Shown: positions 11,814 to 26,129 of the stretch, one piece after another | How positions within the stretch are numbered: position 1 is the first letter of the stretch | Layout: each line of letters begins with the position of its first letter | Source: Rhytidiadelphus loreus | Taxonomy: Eukaryota > Streptophyta > Bryopsida > Hypnales > Hylocomiaceae | Direction of reading: 5' to 3' | Assembly (NCBI GenBank): GCA_947034895.1 | Contig: OX344763.1 | Coordinates: forward strand, 53,567,025-53,631,024 | DNA: 64,000 nucleotides | Notes under the pieces: model-generated | Database searches by the model: none | Seen by the model: the letters and a program-made list of their open reading frames with translations, nothing else | What the model was told of the DNA's origin: nothing | Made by a program: the position numbers and the translations under genes

Positions 11814-13937
11814 ATTTTTCTTCACTTGAATTTCATGACTTCTAATTTTCTATAACATGAAAATACAGCGCAAGGTTCGTGCATCAATTTCTAATTCAAC
11901 GTCCAAGGTCATTCATTGTGACCACCAAATGAATATTTCTTTGGATATTTGGATTTAAGAAGAATTGTTACTTGCACCACTTGTTTGCACATTCTTTTTC
12001 ACTTGAATTTCATGAGTTCTAATTTTCTATAACATGAAAATACAGCGCAAGGTTCGTTCGTGAATTTCTAATTCAACGTCCAAGGTCATTCAATGTGACC
12101 ACCAAATGAATATTTCTTTGGATATTTGGATTTAAGAAGAATTGTTACTTGCACCACTTGTTTGCACATTTTTTTTCACTTGAATTTCATGACTTCTAAT
12201 TTTCTATAAGATGAAAATACAGCGCAAGGTTCGTGCATCAATTTCTAATTCAACGTCCAAGGTCATTCAATGTGACCACCAAATGAATATTTCTTTGGAT
12301 ATTTGGATTTAAGAAGAATTGTTACTTGCACCACTTGTTTGCACATTCTTTTTCACTTGAATTTCATGAGTTCTAATTTTCTATAACATGAAAATACAGC
12401 GCAAGGTTCGTTCGTCAATTTCTAATTCAACGTCCAAGGTCATTCAATGTGACCACCAAATGAATATTTCTTTGGATATTTGGATTTAAGAAGAATTGTT
12501 ACTTGCACCACCTGTTTGCACATTCTTTTTCACTTGAATTTCATGACTTCTAATTTTCTATAAGATGAAAATACAGCGCAAGGTTCGTGCATCAATTTCT
12601 AATTCAACGTCCAAGGTCATTCAATGTGACCACCAAATGAATATTTCTTTGGATATTTGGATTTAAGAAGAATTGTTACTTGCACCACTTGTTTGCACAT
12701 TCTTTTTCACTTGAATTTCATGAGTTCTAATTTTCTATAACTTGAAAATACAGCGCAAGGTTCGTTCGTCAATTTCTAATTCAACGTCCAAGGTCATTCA
12801 ATGTGACCACCAAATGAATATTTCTTTGGATATTTGGATTTAAGAAGAATTGTTACTTGCACCACTTGTTTGCACATTCTTTTTCACTTGAATTTCATGA
12901 GTTCTAATTTTCTATAACTTGAAAATACAGCGCAAGGTTCGTTCGTCAATTTCTAATTCAACGTCCAAGGTCATTCAATGTGACCACCAAATGAATATTT
13001 CTTTGGATATTTGGATTTAAGAAGAATTGTTACTTGCACCACTTGTTTGCACATTCTTTTTCACTTGAATTTCATGACTTCTAATTTTCTATAACTTGAA
13101 AATACAGCGCAAGGTTCGTTCGTCAATTTCTAATTCAACGTCCAAGGTCATTCAATGTGACCACCAAATGAATATTTCTTTGGATATTTGGATTTAAGAA
13201 GAATTGTTACTTGCACCACTTGTTTGCACATTTTTTTTCACTTGAATTTCATGACTTCTAATTTTCTATAAGATGAAAATACAGCGCAAGGGTCGTTCCT
13301 CAATTTCTAATTCAACGTCCAAGGTCATTCAATGTGACCACCAAATGAATATTTCTTTGGATATTTGGATTTAAGAAGAATTGTTACTTGCACCACTTGT
13401 TTGCACATTCTTTTTCACTTGAATTTCATGACTTCTAATTTTCTATAACATGAAAATACAGCGCAAGGTTCGTTCGTCAATTTCTGATTCAACGTCCAAG
13501 GTCATTCAATGTGACCACCAAATGAATATTTCTTTGGATATTTGGATTTAAGAAGAATTGTTACTTGCACCACTTGTTTGCACATTTTTTTTCACTTGAA
13601 TTTCATGAGTTCTAATTTTCTCTAACATGAAAATACAGCGCAAGGTTCGTTCGTCAATTTCTAATTCAACGTCCAAGGTCATTCAATGTGACCACCAAAT
13701 GAATATTTCTTTGGATATTTGGATTTAAGAAGAATTGTTACTTGCACCACTTGTTTGCACATTCTTTTTCACTTGAATTTCATGACTTCTAATTTTCTAT
13801 AAGATGAAAATACAGCGCAAGGTTCGTGCATCAATTTCTAATTCAACGTCCAAGGTCATTCAATGTGACCACCAAATGAATATTTCTTTGGATATTTGGA
13901 TTTAAGAAGAATTGTTACTTGCACCACTTGTTTGCAC
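11814..13937. repeat. 12-monomer tandem duplication, unit 2
   Basis: Second copy of the 2124-bp block, in the same order and orientation as unit 1 and abutting it. The marker order stops matching after the AAGATG/GCATC monomer near 13,806; beyond it the monomers (13,982 with G36, 14,159 with GCATCATT) resemble the pair that marks the 885-bp domain at the left end. The direct adjacency suggests unequal crossing-over between misaligned sister arrays. Confidence 0.9.
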
Positions 13938-14374
13938 ATTTTTTTTCACTTGAATTTCATGACTTCTAATTTTCTATAAGATGAAAATACAGCGCAAGGT
14001 TCGTTCGTCAATTTCTGATTCAACGTCCAAGGTCATTCAATGTGACCACCAAATGAATATTTCTTTGGATATTTGGATTTAAGAAGAATTGTTACTTGCA
14101 CCACTTGTTTGCACATTTTTTTTCACTTGAATTTCATGACTTCAAATTTTCTATAAGATGAAAATACAGCGCAAGGTTCGTGCATCATTTTCTAATTCAA
14201 CGTCCAAGGTCATTCAATGTGACCACCAAATGAATATTTCTTTGGATATTTGGATTTAAGAAGAATTGTTACTTGCACCACTTGTTTGCACATTCTTTTT
14301 CACTTGAATTTCATGAGTTCTAATTTTCTATAACATGAAAATACAGCGCAAGGTTCGTTCGTCAATTTCTAATT

Positions 14375-16581
14375 CAACGTCCAAGGTCATTCAATGTGAC
14401 CACCAAATGAATATTTCTTTGGATATTTGGATTTAAGAAGAATTGTTACTTGCACCACTTGTTTGCACATTTTTTTTCACTTGAATTTCATGACTTCTAA
14501 TTTTCTATAAGATGAAAATACAGCGCAAGGTTCGTGCATCAATTTCTGATTCAACGTCCAAGGTCATTCAATGTGACCACCAAATGAATATTTCTTTGGA
14601 TATTTGGATTTAAGAAGAATTGTTACTTGCACCACTTGTTTGCACATTCTTTTTCACTTGAATTTCATGAGTTCTAATTTTCTATAACATGAAAATACAG
14701 CGCAAGGGTCGTTCGTCAATTTCTAATTCAACGTCCAAGGTCATTCAATGTGACCACCAAATGAATATTTCTTTGGATATTTGGATTTAAGAAGAATTGG
14801 TACTTGCACCACTTCTTTGCACATTTTTTTTCACTTGAATTTCATGAGTTCTAATTTTCTATAGGATGAAAATACAGCGCAAGGTTCGTTCGTCAATTTC
14901 TAATTCAACGTCCAAGGTCATTCAATGTGACCACCAAATGAATATTTCTTTGGATATTTGGATTTAAGAAGAATTGTTACTTGCACCACTTCTTTGCACA
15001 TTCTTTTCACTTGAATTTCATGAGTTCTAATTTTCTATAACATGAAAATACAGCGCAAGGGTCGTTCGTCAATTTCTAATTCAACGTCCAAGGTCATTCA
15101 ATGTGACCACCAAATGAATATTTCTTTGGATATTTGGATTTAAGAAGAATTGTTACTTGCACCACTTGTTTGCACATTCTTTTTCACTTGAATTTCATGA
15201 CTTCTAATTTTCTATAAGATGAAAATACAGCGCAAGGTTCGTGCATCAATTTCTAATTCAACGTCCAAGGTCATTCAATGTGACCACCAAATGAATATTT
15301 CTTTGGATATTTGGATTTAAGAAGAATTGTTACTTGCACCACTTGTTTGCACATTCTTTTTCACTTGAATTTCATGAGTTCTAATTTTCTATAACATGAA
15401 AATACAGCGCAAGGTTCGTTCGTCAATTTCTAATTCAACGTCCAAGGTCATTCAATGTGACCACCAAATGAATATTTCTTTGGATATTTGGATTTAAGAA
15501 GAATTGTTACTTGCACCACTTGTTTGCACATTCTTTTTCACTTGAATTTCATGACTTCTAATTTTCTATAAGATGAAAATACAGCGCAAGGTTCGTGCAT
15601 CAATTTCTAATTCAACGTCCAAGGTCATTCAATGTGACCACCAAATGAATATTTCTTTGGATATTTGGATTTAAGAAGAATTGTTACTTGCACCACTTGT
15701 TTGCACATTCTTTTTCACTTGAATTTCATGAGTTCTAATTTTCTATAACATGAAAATACAGCGCAAGGTTCGTTCGTCAATTTCTAATTCAACGTCCAAG
15801 GTCATTCAATGTGACCACCAAATGAATATTTCTTTGGATATTTGGATTTAAGAAGAATTGTTACTTGCACCACTTGTTTGCACATTTTTTTTCACTTGAA
15901 TTTCATGACTTCTAATTTTCTATAAGATGAAAATACAGCGCAAGGTTCGTGCATCAATTTCTAATTCAACGTCCAAGGTCATTCAATGTGACCACCAAAT
16001 GAATATTTCTTTGGATATTTGGATTTAAGAAGAATTGTTACTTGCACCACTTGTTTGCACATTCTTTTTCACTTGAATTTCATGAGTTCTAATTTTCTCT
16101 AACATGAAAATACAGCGCAAGGTTCGTGCATCAATTTCTAATTCAACGTCCAAGGTCATTCAATGTGACCACCAAATGAATATTTCTTTGGATATTTGGA
16201 TTTAAGAAGAATTGTTACTTGCACCACTTGTTTGCACATTCTTTTTCACTTGAATTTCATGAGTTCTAATTTTCTATAACATGAAAATACAGCGCAAGGT
16301 TCGTTCGTCAATTTCTCATTCAACGTCCAAGGTCATTCAATGTGACCACCAAATGAATATTTCTTTGGATATTTGGATTTAAGAAGAATTGTTACTTGCA
16401 CCACTTGTTTGCACATTCTTTTTCACTTGAATTTCATGACTTCTAATTTTATAAAACATCAAAATACAGCGCAAGGGTCGTTCGTCAATTTCTAATTCAA
16501 CGTCCAAGGTCATTCAATGTGACCACCAAATGAATATTTCTTTGGATATTTGGATTTAAGAAGAATTGTTACTTGCACCAC
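14375..16581. repeat. Copy of the 4110-6316 block
   Basis: Downstream partner of the 58-monomer-offset pair, sharing the CTATAGGATG junction and the 1-bp deletion. It joins directly to the copy of 8480-10,570 that starts near 16,444, sharing the type D monomer. In the left locus the same two blocks are separated by an extra 13 monomers (6.3-8.5 kb). Confidence 0.8.
14867..15042. repeat. 176-bp monomer, copy of the 4602 deletion
   Basis: Identical one-base shortening of the T run, with the same flanking junctions as the monomer at 4602. It accounts for the odd minus 1 in the 10,265-bp and 7964-bp block offsets. Confidence 0.9.
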
Positions 16582-18534
16582 TTGTTTGCACATTCTTTTT
16601 CACTTGAATTTCATGACTTCTAATTTTCTATAAGATGAAAATACAGCGCAAGGTTCGTTCGTCAATTTCTAATTCAACGTCCAAGGTCATTCAATGTGAC
16701 CACCAAATGAATATTTCTTTGGATATTTGGATTTAAGAAGAATTGTTACTTGCACCACTTGTTTGCACATTCTTTTTCACTTGAATTTCATGAGTTCTAA
16801 TTTTCTATAACATGAAAATACAGCGCAAGGTTCGTTCGTCAATTTCTAATTCAACGTCCAAGGTCATTCAATGTGACCACCAAATGAATATTTCTTTGGA
16901 TATTTGGATTTAAGAAGAATTGTTACTTGCACCACTTGTTTGCACATTCTTTTTCACTTGAATTTCATGACTTCTAATTTTCTATAAGATGAAAATACAG
17001 CGCAAGGTTCGTGCATCAATTTCTAATTCAACGTCCAAGGTCATTCAATGTGACCACCAAATGAATATTTCTTTGGATATTTGGATTTAAGAAGAATTGT
17101 TACTTGCACCACTTGTTTGCACATTCTTTTTCACTTGAATTTCATGAGTTCTAATTTTCTATAACATGAAAATACAGCGCAAGGTTCGTTCGTCAATTTC
17201 TAATTCAACGTCCAAGGTCATTCAATGTGACCACCAAATGAATATTTCTTTGGATATTTGGATTTAAGAAGAATTGTTACTTGCACCACTTCTTTGCACA
17301 TTATTTTTCACTTGAATTTCATGACTTCTAATTTTCTATAAGATGAAAATACAGCGCAAGGTTCGTGCATCAATTTCTGATTCAACGTCCAAGGTCATTC
17401 AATGTGACCACCAAATGAATATTTCTTTGGATATTTGGATTTAAGAAGAATTGTTACTTGCACCACTTGTTTGCACATTCTTTTTCACTTGAATTTCATG
17501 AGTTCTAATTTTCTAAAACATGAAAATACAGCGCAAGGGTCGTTCCTCAATTTCTAATTCAACGTCCAAGGTCATTCAATGTGACCACCAAATGAATATT
17601 TCTTTGGATATTTGGATTTAAGAAGAATTGTTACTTGCACCACTTGTTTGCACATTTTTCTTCACTTGAATTTCATGACTTCTAATTTTCTATAACATGA
17701 AAATACAGCGCAAGGTTCGTGCATCAATTTCTAATTCAACGTCCAAGGTCATTCATTGTGACCACCAAATGAATATTTCTTTGGATATTTGGATTTAAGA
17801 AGAATTGTTACTTGCACCACTTGTTTGCACATTCTTTTTCACTTGAATTTCATGAGTTCTAATTTTCTATAACATGAAAATACAGCGCAAGGTTCGTTCG
17901 TGAATTTCTAATTCAACGTCCAAGGTCATTCAATGTGACCACCAAATGAATATTTCTTTGGATATTTGGATTTAAGAAGAATTGTTACTTGCACCACTTG
18001 TTTGCACATTTTTTTTCACTTGAATTTCATGACTTCTAATTTTCTATAAGATGAAAATACAGCGCAAGGTTCGTGCATCAATTTCTAATTCAACGTCCAA
18101 GGTCATTCAATGTGACCACCAAATGAATATTTCTTTGGATATTTGGATTTAAGAAGAATTGTTACTTGCACCACTTGTTTGCACATTCTTTTTCACTTGA
18201 ATTTCATGAGTTCTAATTTTCTATAACATGAAAATACAGCGCAAGGTTCGTTCGTCAATTTCTAATTCAACGTCCAAGGTCATTCAATGTGACCACCAAA
18301 TGAATATTTCTTTGGATATTTGGATTTAAGAAGAATTGTTACTTGCACCACCTGTTTGCACATTCTTTTTCACTTGAATTTCATGACTTCTAATTTTCTA
18401 TAAGATGAAAATACAGCGCAAGGTTCGTGCATCAATTTCTAATTCAACGTCCAAGGTCATTCAATGTGACCACCAAATGAATATTTCTTTGGATATTTGG
18501 ATTTAAGAAGAATTGTTACTTGCACCACTTGTTT
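16444..18534. repeat. Copy of 8480-10,570; source or sister of 37.8-39.4 kb
   Basis: It has the full marker order of 8480-10,570. The part from 17,270 to 18,920 is also matched at 37,801-39,450, 20,531 bp downstream (116 x 177 minus 1). The same short cassette (ATTATTTTTC, type A with G36, type C, CATTCATTGTG, CACCTG) therefore occurs at three widely spaced places. Confidence 0.8.
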
Positions 18535-21500
18535 GCACATTTTTTTTCACTTGAATTTCATGAGTTCTAATTTTCTATAACTTGAAAATACAGCGCAAGG
18601 TTCGTTCGTCAATTTCTAATTCAACGTCCAAGGTCATTCAATGTGACCACCAAATGAATATTTCTTTGGATATTTGGATTTAAGAAGAATTGTTACTTGC
18701 ACCACTTGTTTGCACATTTTTTTTCACTTGAATTTCATGACTTCTAATTTTCTATAAGATGAAAATACAGCGCAAGGTTCGTGCATCAATTTCTAATTCA
18801 ACGTCCAAGGTCATTCAATGTGACCACCAAATGAATATTTCTTTGGATATTTGGATTTAAGAAGAATTGTTACTTGCACCACTTGTTTGCACATTCTTTT
18901 TCACTTGAATTTCATGAGTTCTAATTTTCTATAACATGAAAATACAGCGCAAGGTTCGTTCGTCAATTTCTAATTCAACGTCCAAGGTCATTCAATGTGA
19001 CCACCAAATGAATATTTCTTTGGATATTTGGATTTAAGAAGAATTGTTACTTGCACCACTTGTTTGCACATTCTTTTTCACTTGAATTTCATGACTTCTA
19101 ATTTTCTATAACATGAAAATACAGCGCAAGGTTCGTTCGTCAATTTCTGATTCAACGTCCAAGGTCATTCAATGTGACCACCAAATGAATATTTCTTTGG
19201 ATATTTGGATTTAAGAAGAATTGTTACTTGCACCACTTGTTTGCACATTCTTTTTCACTTGAATTTCATGACTTCTAATTTTCTAAAACATCAAAATACA
19301 GCGCAAGGGTCGTTCCTCAATTTCTAATTCAACGTCCAAGGTCATTCAATGTGACCACCAAATGAATATTTCTTTGGATATTTGGATTTAAGAAGAATTG
19401 TTACTTGCACCACTTGTTTGCACATTCTTTTTCACTTGAATTTCATGACTTCTAATTTTCTATAAGATGAAAATACAGCGCAAGGTTCGTTCGTCAATTT
19501 CTAATTCAACGTCCAAGGTCATTCAATGTGACCACCAAATGAATATTTCTTTGGATATTTGGATTTAAGAAGAATTGTTACTTGCACCACTTGTTTGCAC
19601 ATTCTTTTTCACTTGAATTTCATGAGTTCTAATTTTCTATAACATGAAAATACAGCGCAAGGGTCGTTCGTCAATTTCTAATTCAACGTCCAAGGTCATT
19701 CAATGTGACCACCAAATGAATATTTCTTTGGATATTTGGATTTAAGAAGAATTGTTACTTGCACCACTTGTTTGCACATTCTTTTTCACTTGAATTTCAT
19801 GACTTCTAATTTTCTATAAGATGAAAATACAGCGCAAGGTTCGTGCATCAATTTCTAATTCAACGTCCAAGGTCATTCAATGTGACCACCAAATGAATAT
19901 TTCTTTGGATATTTGGATTTAAGAAGAATTGTTACTTGCACCACTTGTTTGCACATTCTTTTTCACTTGAATTTCATGACTTCTAATTTTCTATAACATG
20001 AAAATACAGCGCAAGGTTCGTTCGTCAATTTCTAATTCAACGTCCAAGGTCATTCAATGTGACCACCAAATGAATATTTCTTTGGATATTTGGATTTAAG
20101 AAGAATTGTTACTTGCACCACCTGTTTGCACATTCTTTTTCACTTGAATTTCATGACTTCTAATTTTCTATAAGATGAAAATACAGCGCAAGGTTCGTGC
20201 ATCAATTTCTAATTCAACGTCCAAGGTCATTCAATGTGACCACCAAATGAATATTTCTTTGGATATTTGGATTTAAGAAGAATTGTTACTTGCACCACTT
20301 GTTTGCACATTCTTTTTCACTTGAATTTCATGAGTTCTAATTTTCTATAACTTGAAAATACAGCGCAAGGTTCGTTCGTCAATTTCTAATTCAACGTCCA
20401 AGGTCATTCAATGTGACCACCAAATGAATATTTCTTTGGATATTTGGATTTAAGAAGAATTGTTACTTGCACCACTTGTTTGCACATTCTTTTTCACTTG
20501 AATTTCATGACTTCTAATTTTCTATAAGATGAAAATACAGCGCAAGGTTCGTGCATCAATTTCTAATTCAACGTCCAAGGTCATTCAATGTGACCACCAA
20601 ATGAATATTTCTTTGGATATTTGGATTTAAGAAGAATTGTTACTTGCACCACTTGTTTGCACATTCTTTTTCACTTGAATTTCATGAGTTCTAATTTTCT
20701 ATAACATGAAAATACAGCGCAAGGTTCGTTCGTCAATTTCTAATTCAACGTCCAAGGTCATTCAATGTGACCACCAAATGAATATTTCTTTGGATATTTG
20801 GATTTAAGAAGAATTGTTACTTGCACCACTTGTTTGCACATTCTTTTTCACTTGAATTTCATGACTTCTAATTTTCTATAAGATGAAAATACAGCGCAAG
20901 GTTCGTGCATCAATTTCTCATTCAACGTCCAAGGTCATTCAATGTGACCACCAAATGAATATTTCTTTGGATATTTGGATTTAAGAAGAATTGTTACTTG
21001 CACCACTTGTTTGCACATTCTTTTTCACTTGAATTTCATGAGTTCTAATTTTCTATAACATGAAAATACAGCGCAAGGTTCGTTCGTCAATTTCTAATTC
21101 AACGTCCAAGGTCATTCAATGTGACCACCAAATGAATATTTCTTTGGATATTTGGATTTAAGAAGAATTGTTACTTGCACCACTTGTTTGCACATTTTTT
21201 TTCACTTGAATTTCATGACTTCTAATTTTCTATAAGATGAAAATACAGCGCAAGGTTCGTGCATCAATTTCTAATTCAACGTCCAAGGTCATTCAATGTG
21301 ACCACCAAATGAATATTTCTTTGGATATTTGGATTTAAGAAGAATTGTTACTTGCACCACTTGTTTGCACATTCTTTTTCACTTGAATTTCATGAGTTCT
21401 AATTTTCTATAACATGAAAATACAGCGCAAGGTTCGTTCGTCAATTTCTAATTCAACGTCCAAGGTCATTCAATGTGACCACCAAATGAATATTTCTTTG

Positions 21501-24500
21501 GATATTTGGATTTAAGAAGAATTGTTACTTGCACCACTTGTTTGCACATTCTTTTTCACTTGAATTTCATGAGTTCTAATTTTCTATAACATGAAAATAC
21601 AGCGCAAGGTTCGTTCGTCAATTTCTGATTCAACGTCCAAGGTCATTCAATGTGACCACCAAATGAATATTTCTTTGGATATTTGGATTTAAGAAGAATT
21701 GTTACTTGCACCACTTGTTTGCACATTCTTTTTCACTTGAATTTCATGAGTTCTAATTTTCTATAACATGAAAATACAGCGCAAGGTTCGTTCGTCAATT
21801 TCTAATTCAACGTCCAAGGTCATTCAATGTGACCACCAAATGAATATTTCTTTGGATATTTGGATTTAAGAAGAATTGTTACTTGCACCACTTGTTTGCA
21901 CATTTTTTTTCACTTGAATTTCATGACTTCTAATTTTCTATAAGATGAAAATACAGCGCAAGGTTCGTTCGTCAATTTCTAATTCAACGTCCAAGGTCAT
22001 TCAATGTGACCACCAAATGAATATTTCTTTGGATATTTGGATTTAAGAAGAATTGTTACTTGCACCACTTGTTTGCACATTCTTTTTCACTTGAATTTCA
22101 TGAGTTCTAATTTTCTATAACATGAAAATACAGCGCAAGGGTCGTTCGTCAATTTCTAATTCAACGTCCAAGGTCATTCAATGTGACCACCAAATGAATA
22201 TTTCTTTGGATATTTGGATTTAAGAAGAATTGTTACTTGCACCACTTGTTTGCACATTCTTTTTCACTTGAATTTCATGACTTCTAATTTTCTATAAGAT
22301 GAAAATACAGCGCAAGGTTCGTGCATCAATTTCTAATTCAACGTCCAAGGTCATTCAATGTGACCACCAAATGAATATTTCTTTGGATATTTGGATTTAA
22401 GAAGAATTGTTACTTGCACCACTTGTTTGCACATTCTTTTTCACTTGAATTTCATGAGTTCTAATTTTCTAAAACATGAAAATACAGCGCAAGGGTCGTT
22501 CCTCAATTTCTCATTCAACGTCCAAGGTCATTCAATGTGACCACCAAATGAATATTTCTTTGGATATTTGGATTTAAGAAGAATTGTTACTTGCACCACT
22601 TGTTTGCACATTCTTTTTCACTTGAATTTCATGAGTTCTAATTTTCTATAAGATGAAAATACAGCGCAAGGTTCGTGCATCAATTTCTAATTCAACGTCC
22701 AAGGTCATTCAATGTGACCACCAAATGAATATTTCTTTGGATATTTGGATTTAAGAAGAATTGTTACTTGCACCACTTGTTTGCACATTCTTTTTCACTT
22801 GAATTTCATGACTTCTAATTTTCTAAAACATGAAAATACAGCGCAAGGGTCGTTCCTCAATTTCTCATTCAACGTCCAAGGTCATTCAATGTGACCACCA
22901 AATGAATATTTCTTTGGATATTTGGATTTAAGAAGAATTGTTACTTGCACCACTTGTTTGCACATTCTTTTTCACTTGAATTTCATGAGTTCTAATTTTC
23001 TATAACATGAAAATACAGCGCAAGGTTCGTTCGTCAATTTCTAATTCAACGTCCAAGGTCATTCAATGTGACCACCAAATGAATATTTCTTTGGATATTT
23101 GGATTTAAGAAGAATTGTTACTTGCACCACTTCTTTGCACATTATTTTTCACTTGAATTTCATGACTTCTAATTTTCTATAAGATGAAAATACAGCGCAA
23201 GGTTCGTGCATCAATTTCTAATTCAACGTCCAAGGTCATTCAATGTGACCACCAAATGAATATTTCTTTGGATATTTGGATTTAAGAAGAATTGTTACTT
23301 GCACCACTTGTTTGCACATTCTTTTTCACTTGAATTTCATGAGTTCTAATTTTCTAAAACATGAAAATACAGCGCAAGGGTCGTTCCTCAATTTCTCATT
23401 CAACGTCCAAGGTCATTCAATGTGACCACCAAATGAATATTTCTTTGGATATTTGGATTTAAGAAGAATTGTTACTTGCACCACTTGTTTGCACATTTTT
23501 TTTCACTTGAATTTCATGACTTCTAATTTTCTATAACATGAAAATACAGCGCAAGGTTCGTTCGTCAATTTCTGATTCAACGTCCAAGGTCATTCAATGT
23601 GACCACCAAATGAATATTTCTTTGGATATTTGGATTTAAGAAGAATTGTTACTTGCACCACTTGTTTGCACATTCTTTTTCACTTGAATTTCATGACTTC
23701 TAATTTTCTATAAGATGAAAATACAGCGCAAGGTTCGTGCATCATTTTCTAATTCTACGTCCAAGGTCATTCAATGTGACCACCAAATGAATATTTCTTT
23801 GGATATTTGGATTTAAGAAGAATTGTTACTTGCACCACTTGTTTGCACATTCTTTTTCACTTGAATTTCATGAGTTCTAATTTTCTATAACATGAAAATA
23901 CAGCGCAAGGTTCGTTCGTCAATTTCTAAATCAACGTCCAAGGTCATTCAATGTGACCACCAAATGAATATTTCTTTGGATATTTGGATTTAAGAAGAAT
24001 TGTTACTTGCACCACTTGTTTGCACATTCTTTTTCACTTGAATTTCATGACTTCTAATTTTCTATAAGATGAAAATACAGCGCAAGGTTCGTGCATCAAT
24101 TTCTAATTCAACGTCCAAGGTCATTCAATGTGACCACCAAATGAATATTTCTTTGGATATTTGGATTTAAGAAGAATTGTTACTTGCACCACTTGTTTGC
24201 ACATTCTTTTTCACTTGAATTTCATGAGTTCTAATTTTCTATAACATGAAAATACAGCGCAAGGTTCGTTCGTCAATTTCTAATTCAACGTCCAAGGTCA
24301 TTCAATGTGACCACCAAATGAATATTTCTTTGGATATTTGGATTTAAGAAGAATTGTTACTTGCACCACTTGTTTGCACATTTTTTTTCACTTGAATTTC
24401 ATGACTTCTAATTTTCTATAAGATGAAAATACAGCGCAAGGTTCGTTCGTCAATTTCTAATTCAACGTCCAAGGTCATTCAATGTGACCACCAAATGAAT

Positions 24501-25075
24501 ATTTCTTTGGATATTTGGATTTAAGAAGAATTGTTACTTGCACCACTTGTTTGCACATTCTTTTTCACTTGAATTTCATGAGTTCTAATTTTCTATAACA
24601 TGAAAATACAGCGCAAGGTTCGTTCGTCAATTTCTAATTCAACGTCCAAGGTCATTCAATGTGACCACCAAATGAATATTTCTTTGGATATTTGGATTTA
24701 AGAAGAATTGTTACTTGCACCACCTGTTTGCACATTCTTTTTCACTTGAATTTCATGACTTCTAATTTTCTATAAGATGAAAATACAGCGCAAGGTTCGT
24801 GCATCAATTTCTAATTCAACGTCCAAGGTCATTCAATGTGACCACCAAATGAATATTTCTTTGGATATTTGGATTTAAGAAGAATTGTTACATGCACCAC
24901 TTGTTTGCACATTCTTTTTCACTTGAATTTCATGAGTTCTAATTTTCTATAACATGAAAATACAGCGCAAGGTTCGTTCGTCAATTTCTAATTCAACGTC
25001 CAAGGTCATTCAATGTGACCACCAAATGAATATTTCTTTGGATATTTGGATTTAAGAAGAATTGTTACTTGCACC

Positions 25076-25081
25076 ACTAGT
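25076..25081. other. ACTAGT variant (first of three)
   Basis: CACTTGTTTGC becomes CACTAGTTTGC by one change at position 125. It is seen at 25,076, 28,439 and 29,147, which are 19 and 4 monomers apart. It is a local tag of the 25-29 kb segment. Confidence 0.8.
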
Positions 25082-25273
25082 TTGCACATTCTTTTTCACT
25101 TGAATTTCATGACTTCTAATTTTCTATAAGATGAAAATACAGCGCAAGGTTCGTGCATCATTTTCTAATTCAACGTCCAAGGTCATTCAATGTGACCACC
25201 AAATGAATATTTCTTTGGATATTTGGATTTAAGAAGAATTGTTACTTGCACCACTTGTTTGCACATTTTTTTT

Positions 25274-25279
25274 CACGTG
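25274..25279. other. CACGTG variant (first of six)
   Basis: T at position 146 is replaced by G, turning CACTTG into the palindrome CACGTG. It occurs at 25,274, 26,159, 27,221, 31,645, 34,477 and 35,716, with spacings of 5, 6, 25 (minus 1 bp), 16 and 7 monomers, and I see it nowhere else. The matching flanks show that these are copies of one mutant monomer spread within about 10 kb. CACGTG is also the core of an E-box or G-box, but in a satellite this is most simply a chance single-base change. Confidence 0.85.
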
Positions 25280-26129
25280 AATTTCATGACTTCTAATTTT
25301 CTATAACATGAAAATACAGCGCAAGGTTCGTTCGTCAATTTCTAATTCAACGTCCAAGGTCATTCAATGTGACCACCAAATGAATATTTCTTTGGATATT
25401 TGGATTTAAGAAGAATTGTTACTTGCACCACTTCTTTGCACATTCTTTTTCACTTGAATTTCATGAGTTCTAATTTTCTATAACATGAAAATACAGCGCA
25501 AGGTTCGTGCATCAATTTCTAATTCAACGTCCAAGGTCATTCAATGTGACCACCAAATGAATATTTCTTTGGATATTTGGATTTAAGAAGAATTGTTACT
25601 TGCACCACTTGTTTGCACATTCTTTTTCACTTGAATTTCATGACTTCTAATTTTCTATAACATGAAAATACAGCGCAAGGTTCGTTCGTCAATTTCTAAT
25701 TCAACGTCCAAGGTCATTCAATGTGACCACCAAATGAATATTTCTTTGGATATTTGGATTTAAGAAGAATTGTTACTTGCACCACTTCTTTGCACATTCT
25801 TTTTCACTTGAATTTCATGAGTTCTAATTTTCTATAACATGAAAATACAGCGCAAGGTTCGTGCATCAATTTCTAATTCAACGTCCAAGGTCATTCAATG
25901 TGACCACCAAATGAATATTTCTTTGGATATTTGGATTTAAGAAGAATTGTTACTTGCACCACTTGTTTGCACATTCTTTTTCACTTGAATTTCATGAGTT
26001 CTAATTTTCTATAACATGAAAATACAGCGCAAGGTTCGTTCGTCAATTTCTAATTCAACGTCCAAGGTCATTCAATGTGACCACCAAATGAATATTTCTT
26101 TGGATATTTGGATTTAAGAAGAATTGTTA

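Noticed and set aside
25274..25279. CACGTG as a functional E-box or G-box
   Set aside because: It arises from a single change at position 146, is present in only six copied monomers and has no promoter or gene nearby.
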